Assembly: GCA_902476875.1 (NCBI GenBank)
Contig: CABSFC010000136.1
Location: forward strand, 1-5,700
Source of the DNA: an uncultured Oscillibacter sp.
GTDB lineage: Bacteria; Bacillota; Clostridia; Oscillospirales; Oscillospiraceae
Direction of reading: 5' to 3'
DNA: 5,700 nucleotides
The notes beneath the pieces are model-generated. The model had not been told where the DNA came from. It saw nothing but the letters and a program-made list of their open reading frames with translations, and searched no databases. The stretch's first letter is position 1. Every line of letters begins with the position of its first letter. Position numbers and translations under genes: made by a program. Below, in pieces: positions 1-5,700 of the stretch.

Positions 1-1
1 C

Positions 2-1726
2 TGCAACCCGGCCATCGGCGGCACCGGCAAGGGTCACCTGGTCCGGGAGCTGGACGCACTGGGCGGCGAGATGGCCCGGGCGGCGGACAGGGCCTGCATC
101 CAGTACCGAATGCTGAACCGGGGCAAGGGTCCCGCCGTGTGGTCCCTGCGGGCTCAGGCGGACCGGCGGAAATACCAGCAGGTGATGAAGCACACGCTGG
201 AATTGCAGCCGGGACTGACGCTGCGGCAGGCGGAGGTGACGGAAATACGCTGCGACGGGAACGGCCATGCCGCCGCTGTGGTGCTCCGCACCGGCGCGGT
301 GCTGGGCGCCCGGGCGGTCATTCTGTGCACGGGCACGTATCTGACCGGGCAGACCATCGTGGGCGAGTGCATCGAGGCCTCCGGGCCGGACGGCCTGCAC
401 CCGGCCAACGCCCTGACGGACAGCCTGCGGGCACTGGGGCTGCCCCTGCGGCGGTTCAAGACCGGCACGCCGCCGCGGATACACCGGGGCAGTGTGGACT
501 TCAGCAAAATGGAGATACAGGAGGGCGACCCGGATCCGCTGCCCTTCAGCTTTGAGACAAAAAACGTGCCGGAAAACCGGGCGGTGTGCTATCTGACCTA
601 CACCAACGAGGAGACGCACCGGATCATACGGGAAAATCTGGACCGCAGCCCCATCTATTCCGGGGTCATCGAGGGCATTGGCCCCCGGTACTGCCCGTCC
701 ATCGAGACGAAGGTGGTGCGCTTTGCGGACAAGCCCCGGCACCAGCTGTTTATCGAGCCTATGGGGCTGGACACCGAGGAGCTGTATGTGCAGGGCTTCT
801 CGTCCTCCATGCCGGAGGAGGTGCAGCTGGAGATGCTGCACACGGTGCCGGGGCTGGAGCACGCAGTGATGATGCGGCCGGCCTACGCCATTGAGTACGA
901 CTGCATCGACCCGCTGGCGCTGCTGCCCACGCTGGAGGTAAAGGCGGTGCCCGGCCTGTACGGCGCGGGGCAGTTCAACGGCTCCTCCGGCTATGAGGAG
1001 GCCGCCGTCCAGGGCTTTGTGGCGGGCGTCAACGCCGCCCGGAAGCTGCTGGGCCAGGGCGATTTCGTCCTCTCCCGGTCGGAGAGCTACATCGGCACCC
1101 TCATCGACGACCTGGTGACCAAGGGCACCAACGAGCCCTACCGCATCATGACCTCCCGCAGTGAGTACCGCCTGCTGCTGCGGCAGGACAACGCCGACCA
1201 GCGGCTGACGAAGCGGGGCTACGCGATCGGTCTGGTTTCGGAGGAACGCCTGCGGGCCGTGGAGGAAAAATACGCCGCCGTGGCCCGGGAAATCAGGCGC
1301 CTGACCCACACCGGCGCGTCCCCCTCCCCCGCCCTGTCCGCGTTTTTGACGGAAAAGGGCACCGCGGACGCCCCCGACGGCTGTCCTCTCATCGCACTGC
1401 TGCGGCGGCCCCAGCTCCACTATGACGAGCTGGCCCCCTTTGACCCCGAGCGCCCCCGGCTGGCGGCGGACGTTGCCGAGCAAGTGGAAATTTCTGTAAA
1501 ATATGAGGGATATATCCAGCGCCAGCAGAAACAGGTGGAGGACTTCCGCAAAATGGAGTCCCACAAGCTGCCCGCCGGTCTGGATTACAGCGCCATTCAG
1601 GGCCTGCGGCTGGAGGCGCGGGAGAAGCTGAACGCCGTCCGCCCTCTGGACCTGGGACAGGCCAGCCGCATCTCCGGCGTATCCCCGGCGGATGTCACCG
1701 CCCTGATGATCTATCTGGAGCGATGA
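2..1726 (+). CDS. mnmG: MnmG (GidA), tRNA U34 carboxymethylaminomethyl-modification FAD enzyme, 5'-truncated by window edge
   Basis: MnmG works with the GTPase MnmE in the cytoplasm to add the (carboxymethyl)aminomethyl group to C5 of wobble uridine 34 in certain tRNAs, using FAD, NADH and a methylene-folate. The open frame runs from the window edge, so the ATG at 71 is internal. The first visible codons read CNPAIGGTGKGHL, the conserved segment that begins at Cys47 in the E. coli protein, so roughly 46 residues are missing. The 574 residues present fit a family length near 620-630. The second conserved cysteine lies in RYCPSIETK (codon 692-694). The FAD-site segment GAGQFNGSSGYEEA lies at about 962-1003, and the EPYR..TSR.EYRLLLR..NAD block at about 1130-1200. 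The C-terminal helical domain that contacts MnmE and tRNA ends in SGVSPADVTALMIYLER. No frameshift is seen. The usual downstream partner rsmG is not here. Confidence 0.97.
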   Translation, partial: CNPAIGGTGKGHLVRELDALGGEMARAADRACIQYRMLNRGKGPAVWSLRAQADRRKYQQVMKHTLELQPGLTLRQAEVTEIRCDGNGHAAAVVLRTGAVLGARAVILCTGTYLTGQTIVGECIEASGPDGLHPANALTDSLRALGLPLRRFKTGTPPRIHRGSVDFSKMEIQEGDPDPLPFSFETKNVPENRAVCYLTYTNEETHRIIRENLDRSPIYSGVIEGIGPRYCPSIETKVVRFADKPRHQLFIEPMGLDTEELYVQGFSSSMPEEVQLEMLHTVPGLEHAVMMRPAYAIEYDCIDPLALLPTLEVKAVPGLYGAGQFNGSSGYEEAAVQGFVAGVNAARKLLGQGDFVLSRSESYIGTLIDDLVTKGTNEPYRIMTSRSEYRLLLRQDNADQRLTKRGYAIGLVSEERLRAVEEKYAAVAREIRRLTHTGASPSPALSAFLTEKGTADAPDGCPLIALLRRPQLHYDELAPFDPERPRLAADVAEQVEISVKYEGYIQRQQKQVEDFRKMESHKLPAGLDYSAIQGLRLEAREKLNAVRPLDLGQASRISGVSPADVTALMIYLER

Positions 1727-1737
1727 TGCCGCCCCCG

Positions 1738-1772
1738 CCCGTGAATGTCGGTCTGCCAGCCGTGTTCACGGG
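1738..1772 (+). other. Hairpin in the mnmG-cyclase gap, not a classical terminator
   Basis: CCCGTGAA at 1738-1745 is the exact reverse complement of TTCACGGG at 1765-1772. The 19-base interior can extend the stem by CGG/CCG (1749-1751 with 1760-1762) plus wobble pairs. The 3' side is followed by GAAAAATCC, with no T-run, so it lacks the tail of an intrinsic terminator on the + strand, and the - strand side is GC-rich. It could be an RNA-processing or stability element between mnmG and the following operon, or chance in GC-rich sequence. The rest of the 93-base gap shows only an A/T-rich patch and a ribosome site. Confidence 0.4.
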
Positions 1773-1797
1773 GAAAAATCCGCTATAAAAACTGCAC

Positions 1798-1807
1798 AGA
1801 GGAAAGG
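1798..1807 (+). promoter_or_regulatory. Ribosome binding site that sets the cyclase start at 1820
   Basis: The purine-rich AGAGGAAAGG lies 12 bases before the ATG at 1820. The earlier in-frame ATG at 1745 lies inside the hairpin and has only C-rich sequence upstream. It would also add 25 residues with no resemblance to the family, so 1820 is preferred. Confidence 0.65.
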
Positions 1808-1819
1808 AAACGCAAATCC

Positions 1820-2494
1820 ATGATCATCGACCTGACCCACACCGTCACGCCGGACATCCCCGTCTGCCCCGGCTCCCCCGCCCCCGAGCTGTCCCACGCC
1901 GCCACCATGACCCTCAACGGCTACCGGGAGACCCTGTTGAAGCTGGGCTCCCACACCGGCACCCACATGGACGCGCCCCGGCACATGCTGCCTGACGGCG
2001 CGGGACTGGACGTCCTGCCCATCTCCCAGTTCTGCGGGCGGGCCGTGGTGGTGGACGTGTCCCATCTGGCCCCCGGAAGCGTCATCTCCGCGGAGTTCCT
2101 GCGGGAGCAGCACGGCGCCATCCGCTCCGCGGACTTCGTGCTGTTCTACACCGGCTGGGAAAAGAGATGGGGCACCGAGGGCTATCTGGAGGACGGTTTC
2201 CCCGTCCCCGACGCGGAGGCCGCCAGATATCTGGTCTCCTGCGGGCTCAAGGGCGTGGGCACCGACGCCCTCAGCATCGACCCCCTGGGGAGCACGGACT
2301 ACCCCGCCCACAAGGCGCTGCTGAATGACGGCCTTGTGGTCATTGAGAGCCTCTGTCTGAAAAAAGTGGTGTGCCGGAAGACCTTCCGTCTGCTGGCCCT
2401 GCCGCTGAAATACAGGGACGCCGACGGCGCGCCGGTCCGCGCCGTGGCGGATTTCCGGGAGTTCCCGGAGGAAAAGGAGATGGAACAGGCATGA
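1820..2494 (+). CDS. Cyclase-family metal-dependent hydrolase (kynurenine formamidase-like)
   Basis: This is a 224-residue protein of the cyclase/KynB family (Pfam PF04199). Known members are divalent-metal (mostly Zn or Mn) hydrolases of amide or lactam bonds, such as N-formylkynurenine formamidase and isatin hydrolase. It starts MIIDLTHTVTPDIPVCPG, the usual family opening. The metal-site signature SHTGTHMDAPRH is intact, with His45, His49, Asp51 and His55 as expected ligands. The second-half motifs GTDALSID (about residues 147-154), His164 in PAHKALL and Glu176 in VIESL are also present, so the enzyme looks active. No signal peptide or membrane segment is seen, so it is probably cytoplasmic. 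Its stop overlaps the start of the MurT-like gene (ATGA), which implies translational coupling. No other kynurenine-pathway gene lies nearby, so the substrate is unknown. I give no gene symbol because KynB cannot be told from other family members here. Confidence 0.9.
   Translation: MIIDLTHTVTPDIPVCPGSPAPELSHAATMTLNGYRETLLKLGSHTGTHMDAPRHMLPDGAGLDVLPISQFCGRAVVVDVSHLAPGSVISAEFLREQHGAIRSADFVLFYTGWEKRWGTEGYLEDGFPVPDAEAARYLVSCGLKGVGTDALSIDPLGSTDYPAHKALLNDGLVVIESLCLKKVVCRKTFRLLALPLKYRDADGAPVRAVADFREFPEEKEMEQA
2472..2480 (+). promoter_or_regulatory. Ribosome binding site for the MurT-like gene, inside the cyclase coding end
   Basis: AAAAGGAGA ends 10 bases before the ATG at 2491. It lies within the last codons of the cyclase gene. 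With the ATGA overlap at 2491-2494 it supports reinitiation or coupled translation of the two proteins. It also rules out the longer upstream open frame as the real start. Confidence 0.75.
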
Positions 2495-3819
2495 GAAAAT
2501 TTCTCGCCATCCTGGTCTGCAAGCTGGGCCGCTGGGTGGGCAAATTGGTGGGCAAGGGCAGTTCCATGCCCGGCAAGGCCGCGCTGAAGATCTGCCCGGA
2601 CATCCTGGCCCGGGTCCAGCTGCCGCCCCACATCATCGCCGTCACCGGGTCCAACGGCAAGACCTCCACCGTGGAGATGATCGCCGCCATCCTGCGGGCC
2701 GACGGCAAAAACGTCGTCTACAACGAAGAGGGCTCCAACCAGATCGAGGGCGTCGCCACCCTGGTGCTGACCCACGCCACCATGGGCGGTAAGGTCAGGG
2801 CGGACGTGCTGCTCATCGAGTCCGACGAGCGCTACGCCGCCCGCAGCTTCCAGTTCTTCCATCCCACGGAGTTTGTGGTGACCAATCTGTACCGGGACCA
2901 GCTGACCCGGAACGGCCACCCCGAGTGGGTCTACGACGCCATCCTGCCCGCCATCCACCCGGAGACCGAGCTGATCCTGAACGCCGACGACCCCCTGTCC
3001 AGCTGCTTTGCCAACGGGCATGAGAAGGTCCAGTGGTTCGGCCTGGACAGGTGCTCCATTTCCACCGACACCCCTACCGGCGTGTATCACGACGGTGCCC
3101 GCTGCCCGGTGTGCAAGGGGCCGATGATCTACGATTACGTCCACTACAACCACATCGGCGCCTACCGCTGCGCCAAATGCGGCCACGCAAAGCCCGCCAC
3201 CGATTACACCGCCACGGCGGTGGACCTGGAGAACGGCACCCTGACCATCGACGGCGGCGTCACCATCCAGCTGGCCTTCCGCAGCATTTACAATGTGTAC
3301 AACATCCTGGCGGCCTATGCCGCCTGCCGCCGGGCAGGCGTAAAGCCGGAGACCATCGCCCGCGTCATTAACAATTACATCCTGAAAAACGGGCGGATGC
3401 AGCGGTTCACCCTGGGCGCGCACCACGGCACGCTGCTGACCTCCAAGCACGAAAACAGCATCGCCTACGATACCAACCTCCGCTACATCGCCTCCACCAA
3501 GGCGGACTGTGTGGTGCTGGTAATCGTGGACGCGGTCAGCAGGAAGTATTTCACCAGCGAGACCAGCTGGCTGTGGGACATCGACTTCGACCAGCTGGCG
3601 AGGCCCCATGTCAAAAAGATCCTCCTCTCCGGCCGCTACTGCAACGATCTGGCGGAGCGGTTCAGCTTCTCCGGCATCCCGCCGGAGCGCTGGTCCGTTC
3701 AGCCGGACATCGCCGCGGCGGCGGCGGAGCTGAAAGCCCGGGGCGGCGAGGACCTGTATGTGGTCACCTGCTTCTCCGACCGGGACAAGCTGCTGGCCCA
3801 CGTGGAAAAGGAGGCGTGA
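2491..3819 (+). CDS. murT: MurT-like Mur ligase (lipid II isoglutaminyl synthase ligase subunit family), divergent
   Basis: MurT with GatD converts the alpha-carboxyl of D-Glu in lipid II to an amide at the inner face of the membrane. MurT activates it with ATP and GatD supplies ammonia. This protein has 442 residues, close to the 437 of S. aureus MurT. It shows the P-loop GSNGKTST (53-60), IESDE (109-113), TNLYRDQL (131-138), NADDP (164-168), SIYNVYN (265-271) and GRMQRF (301-306). A four-cysteine zinc ribbon, typical of MurT, sits inside the central domain (Cys205, Cys208, Cys227, Cys230). The DUF1727 C-terminal domain follows from about 310 to the end and includes SWLWDIDF (359-366). Two C-terminal spots differ from what I recall of canonical MurT: SKHEN (318-322) where KNP is usual, and SETSW (356-360) where DVSW is usual. 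It overlaps the upstream hydrolase gene and lies 3 bases from the GatD-like gene. Family is sure; identical function to MurT is not. Confidence 0.88.
   Translation: MRKFLAILVCKLGRWVGKLVGKGSSMPGKAALKICPDILARVQLPPHIIAVTGSNGKTSTVEMIAAILRADGKNVVYNEEGSNQIEGVATLVLTHATMGGKVRADVLLIESDERYAARSFQFFHPTEFVVTNLYRDQLTRNGHPEWVYDAILPAIHPETELILNADDPLSSCFANGHEKVQWFGLDRCSISTDTPTGVYHDGARCPVCKGPMIYDYVHYNHIGAYRCAKCGHAKPATDYTATAVDLENGTLTIDGGVTIQLAFRSIYNVYNILAAYAACRRAGVKPETIARVINNYILKNGRMQRFTLGAHHGTLLTSKHENSIAYDTNLRYIASTKADCVVLVIVDAVSRKYFTSETSWLWDIDFDQLARPHVKKILLSGRYCNDLAERFSFSGIPPERWSVQPDIAAAAAELKARGGEDLYVVTCFSDRDKLLAHVEKEA
3806..3814 (+). promoter_or_regulatory. Strong ribosome binding site for the GatD-like gene
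   Basis: AAAAGGAGG, a near-perfect anti-16S match, ends 8 bases before the ATG at 3823. It lies in the last codons of the MurT-like gene. It fixes the start and suggests well-expressed, coupled translation, as expected for subunits of one complex. Confidence 0.8.
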
Positions 3820-3822
3820 GAT

Positions 3823-4557
3823 ATGGAATGGAAGATCGTCCATCTCTACCCCGACCTGATGAGCCTGTACGGCAGCTACGCCAACGTGTCCGTGCTGAAG
3901 CGCAGGCTGGAGGCCATGGGTGGCACCGTAACGTTGGAAACCGTTGCTCCCGGGCAGGAGGCGGATATTTCCGGCGCCGATTTCCTCTTCATGGGCGCGG
4001 GCACGGAGCGGAGCCAGAAAGCCGCTCTGGCGGACTTTGCCCGGTTCGGCGGCGCTGTGAGGGCCATGGCGGAGGACGGCGCGGCCATGCTGTTCGCCGG
4101 AACGGCCATGGAGCTGCTGGGGAAAACCATCACGGACGCCGACGGCAGGGTCTATGACGGCATCGGTTTGGCGGAGTTCTCCTCCGTCCAGGGCAAAAAG
4201 CGGTTCGTGGAGGACGTGTACGGCACGACCGGGCTGTTCCCGGAACCGGTGGTGGGGTTCATGAACAAATGCGCCGTCATTACCGGCGTGGAGACGCCCC
4301 TGCTAGACAGTCTGTCCCTGGGATTTGGCAACGACGGCGAGCGGCGCCCGGAGGGCTTCCACCGGAAGAACGTCTTCGCCTCGGAGCTGACAGGCCCCAT
4401 CCTGGTGAAGAATCCCCGGCTGCTGGACGCGGTGGTCTCCGCCATCTACCAGCGGCGGGGCGAGCCGCTGCCGGAAAAGCAGCCCGTGGACAAGTGGGCC
4501 GAGGACGGCTACGCCATCACGGCGGAGCAGCTGCGGCTGCGGTGTGAAAAGCGGTAA
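3823..4557 (+). CDS. gatD: GatD-like class I glutamine amidotransferase-fold subunit, catalytic Cys and His replaced
   Basis: The 244 residues match S. aureus GatD (243) end to end, including the opening LYPDLMSLYGSYANV, the turn GAGTERSQ, the block GFGNDGERRPEGFHRKN and TGPILVKNP. GatD normally hydrolyses glutamine and channels ammonia to MurT. Here the nucleophile elbow, CGGYQ.LG in the family, reads AGTAMELLG, so the catalytic Cys (Cys94 in S. aureus) is Ala92 (codon 4096-4098). The catalytic His of YLHGPIL (His189) is Thr190 (codon 4390-4392). The family NHGGR segment reads NKCAV (148-152). The Arg that helps bind glutamine in S. aureus (Arg128) may remain as Arg127. The frame is intact with a strong ribosome site, so this is not simple decay. 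The protein is probably a structural, regulatory or repurposed partner of the adjacent MurT-like ligase. The symbol marks family only. The alignment to S. aureus GatD is from memory. Confidence 0.85.
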   Translation: MEWKIVHLYPDLMSLYGSYANVSVLKRRLEAMGGTVTLETVAPGQEADISGADFLFMGAGTERSQKAALADFARFGGAVRAMAEDGAAMLFAGTAMELLGKTITDADGRVYDGIGLAEFSSVQGKKRFVEDVYGTTGLFPEPVVGFMNKCAVITGVETPLLDSLSLGFGNDGERRPEGFHRKNVFASELTGPILVKNPRLLDAVVSAIYQRRGEPLPEKQPVDKWAEDGYAITAEQLRLRCEKR

Positions 4558-4561
4558 AAAA

Positions 4562-4595
4562 GCTCCCGTTTCCCATAGGAAACGGGAGCCTTTTT
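4562..4595 (+). terminator. Rho-independent terminator of the cyclase-murT-gatD operon, probably bidirectional
   Basis: GCTCCCGTTTCC (4562-4573) pairs perfectly over 12 bases with GGAAACGGGAGC (4578-4589), with a CATA loop and then CTTTTT. It begins 4 bases after the GatD-like stop. The 5' side is flanked by six A residues (4556-4561), so the - strand transcript would also get a U-run and stop here. Confidence 0.95.
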
Positions 4596-4606
4596 ACCGT
4601 TTTTTT

Positions 4607-4641
4607 AAAAAAGAGCCACGGGATTTCTCCCGTGGCTCTTT
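4607..4641 (-). terminator. nifJ: Rho-independent terminator of the pyruvate:ferredoxin oxidoreductase gene
   Basis: Bases 4628-4641 pair perfectly over 14 bases with 4610-4623. Read on the - strand, the loop is GAAA, a stable GNRA tetraloop, and the 3' side runs into a U6 tail (A-run 4607-4612). It starts 22 bases past the nifJ stop codon. Together with the hairpin at 4562-4589 it insulates two convergent transcription units. Confidence 0.95.
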
Positions 4642-4663
4642 CTGTGATTTCCTTGTGAGCCGA

Positions 4664-5700
4664 TCAGCCCTCGTACATGGCCTTCAGCTTCAGCAGGTGC
4701 TCGTAGCGCTCCATGGCGTTCTTCTCGTTGCGCTCGAACAGAACGGTGGCGCGCTCGGGGAACTCGCGGGTCAGGCGAGAGTAGCGGGCCTCGTTCATCA
4801 GGAACTCCTGATAGCCGCCCTTGGGCTCCTTGGAGTCCAGGGTGAACTTGGCGCCCTCGGCGGCGGGGTTGAAGCGGAACAGGTTCCAGTAGCCGCACTC
4901 CACAGCCTTCTTCATTTCCTTCTGGCAGTTCATCATGCCGCCCTTGATGCTGTGCATCTCGCAGGGAGAGTAGCCGATGATCAGGGAGGGACCGTTGTAG
5001 GCCTCGGCCTCCTTGATGGCCTTCAGGGTCTGAGCGGGGTTGGCGCCCATGGCCACCTGGGCCACGTAGATGTAGCCGTAGCTCATGGCGATCTCCGCCA
5101 GGGACTTCTTCTTGATCTCCTTACCGGCAGCCGCGAACTGGGCGACCTGGCCGATGTTGGAGGCCTTGGAGGCCTGTCCGCCGGTGTTGGAGTAGACCTC
5201 GGTATCGAAGACGAAGATGTTCACATCGTTGCCGGAGGCCAGGACGTGGTCCACGCCGCCGAAGCCGATGTCGTAAGCCCAGCCGTCGCCGCCGAAGATC
5301 CACATGGACTTCTTGGACAGGTATTCCTTCTTGTCCAGAACTTCCTTGCAGTTGGGGCAGCCGGCAGCGGCGCCATTCTCCAGAACGGCGACCAGGGCCT
5401 TGGTGGCCTCGGCGTTGGCAGCGCCGTCGTCCTTGCTGTCCAGGTAAGCCTGGATGGCGGCCTTGGCCTCGGCGGGGGTAGACTCGTCGGCGGCCATGGC
5501 GGTCAGCTTGTCGATCAGGCTGTTGCGGATGGCCTGCTGACCCAGGAACATGCCCAGGCCGTGCTCGGCGTTATCCTCGAACAGGGAGTTGGACCAGGCG
5601 GGGCCATGGCCCTCCTTGTTGGTGCAGTAGGGAGAAGTCGCGGCGGGACCGCCCCAGATGGAGGAGCAGCCGGTGGCGTTGGAGATGTACATCCGGTCAC
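4664..5700 (-). CDS. nifJ: Pyruvate:ferredoxin (flavodoxin) oxidoreductase, C-terminal third, cut by window edge
   Basis: This enzyme oxidises pyruvate and CoA to acetyl-CoA and CO2, passing electrons to ferredoxin. It is central to anaerobic fermentation and cytoplasmic. About 345 codons are present, out of roughly 1,170-1,180 for the single-chain form; the frame runs off the right edge. The visible part is the TPP-binding domain VI and the C-terminus. The TPP signature GGDGWAYDIG has its GDG at 5282-5290, and YSNTGGQ lies at 5174-5194. Two ligands of the proximal [4Fe-4S] cluster are recognisable: Cys in NATGCSS (5666-5668) and Cys in SPCEMHS (4961-4963), matching Cys840 and Cys1071 of the Desulfovibrio africanus enzyme. 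A CPNC pair (5348-5359) lies just before the TPP motif. Codon use is strongly restricted (AAG, GAG, CTG, AAC dominant), as expected for a highly expressed metabolic enzyme. The promoter is outside the window. Confidence 0.97.
   Translation of the reverse strand, partial: DRMYISNATGCSSIWGGPAATSPYCTNKEGHGPAWSNSLFEDNAEHGLGMFLGQQAIRNSLIDKLTAMAADESTPAEAKAAIQAYLDSKDDGAANAEATKALVAVLENGAAAGCPNCKEVLDKKEYLSKKSMWIFGGDGWAYDIGFGGVDHVLASGNDVNIFVFDTEVYSNTGGQASKASNIGQVAQFAAAGKEIKKKSLAEIAMSYGYIYVAQVAMGANPAQTLKAIKEAEAYNGPSLIIGYSPCEMHSIKGGMMNCQKEMKKAVECGYWNLFRFNPAAEGAKFTLDSKEPKGGYQEFLMNEARYSRLTREFPERATVLFERNEKNAMERYEHLLKLKAMYEG

Noticed and set aside
71..73. ATG at 71 as the start of mnmG
   Set aside because: The same frame is open to the window edge, and the residues upstream of 71 match the conserved MnmG segment CNPAIGG, so the true start lies outside.
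1784..1789. TATAAA as a -10 promoter element for the cyclase operon
   Set aside because: No convincing -35 hexamer lies 16-18 bases upstream (the nearest TTCACG is 13 bases away), so a promoter is possible but not supported.
1745..1819. N-terminal extension of the cyclase from the ATG at 1745
   Set aside because: The extra 25 residues look unlike the family, overlap a hairpin and lack a ribosome site. The start at 1820 has one and matches the family opening.
1766..2311. A 181-codon - strand open frame opposite the cyclase gene
   Set aside because: It is low-complexity Gly/Val-rich sequence antisense to a well-supported enzyme, with no family resemblance.
2299..3843. A 514-codon open frame on the - strand opposite the MurT-like gene
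   Set aside because: Its translation is a Gly/Val/Asp/Gln-rich composition with no recognisable motif. It arises from GC-rich codon structure of the sense gene, which has clear family motifs throughout.
4096..4098. Sequencing error as the cause of the missing catalytic cysteine
   Set aside because: Cys to Ala needs a two-base change here, the surrounding elbow is also altered, and the distant His is replaced too, so a single error cannot explain it.
3573..4157. A 194-codon + strand frame spanning the murT-gatD junction
   Set aside because: It is Arg/Gly-rich and out of frame with both well-supported genes; a frame shadow.
3823..4557. Calling the GatD-like gene a pseudogene
   Set aside because: The frame is full length, has a strong ribosome site and keeps conserved structural blocks; only the active-site positions are changed.

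Overview
The window reads as a chromosomal segment of a GC-rich, anaerobic Gram-positive bacterium. The likely group is the Oscillospiraceae/Ruminococcaceae type of gut Clostridia (Flavonifractor, Oscillibacter or Intestinimonas-like). This is inferred from three things: strong Shine-Dalgarno sites with high GC, a MurT/GatD-type gene pair (a Gram-positive peptidoglycan trait), and a single-chain pyruvate:ferredoxin oxidoreductase typical of anaerobes. The genus cannot be fixed from the sequence alone.

Layout: bases 2-1726 (+) hold the 3' nine tenths of mnmG, a tRNA-modification enzyme. A 93-base gap with a hairpin and a purine-rich ribosome site follows. Next come three tightly packed genes on the same strand. 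They are a cyclase-family metal-dependent hydrolase (1820-2494), a MurT-like Mur ligase (2491-3819, overlapping its neighbour by ATGA), and a GatD-like class I glutamine-amidotransferase-fold protein (3823-4557, 3 bases downstream). Two back-to-back rho-independent hairpins (4562-4641) separate this operon from the convergent 3' end of a pyruvate:ferredoxin oxidoreductase gene (5700-4664, -).

The point of most interest is the murT/gatD pair. Both proteins are full length and clearly of the lipid II amidase family. However, the GatD-like subunit has Ala where the catalytic cysteine should be and Thr where the catalytic histidine should be. The MurT-like partner has also changed in the loop expected to complete the active site. 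Glutamine hydrolysis therefore looks lost while the ligase core (P-loop, zinc ribbon, DUF1727 domain) is kept. Together with the translationally coupled hydrolase, this suggests a repurposed ligase module rather than an ordinary lipid II amidotransferase. That functional reading is inference; the substitutions are read directly from the sequence.

No tRNA, rRNA, CRISPR array, insertion sequence or phage gene was seen. Apart from the 93-base gap and the 106-base convergent terminator region, the window is fully coding.
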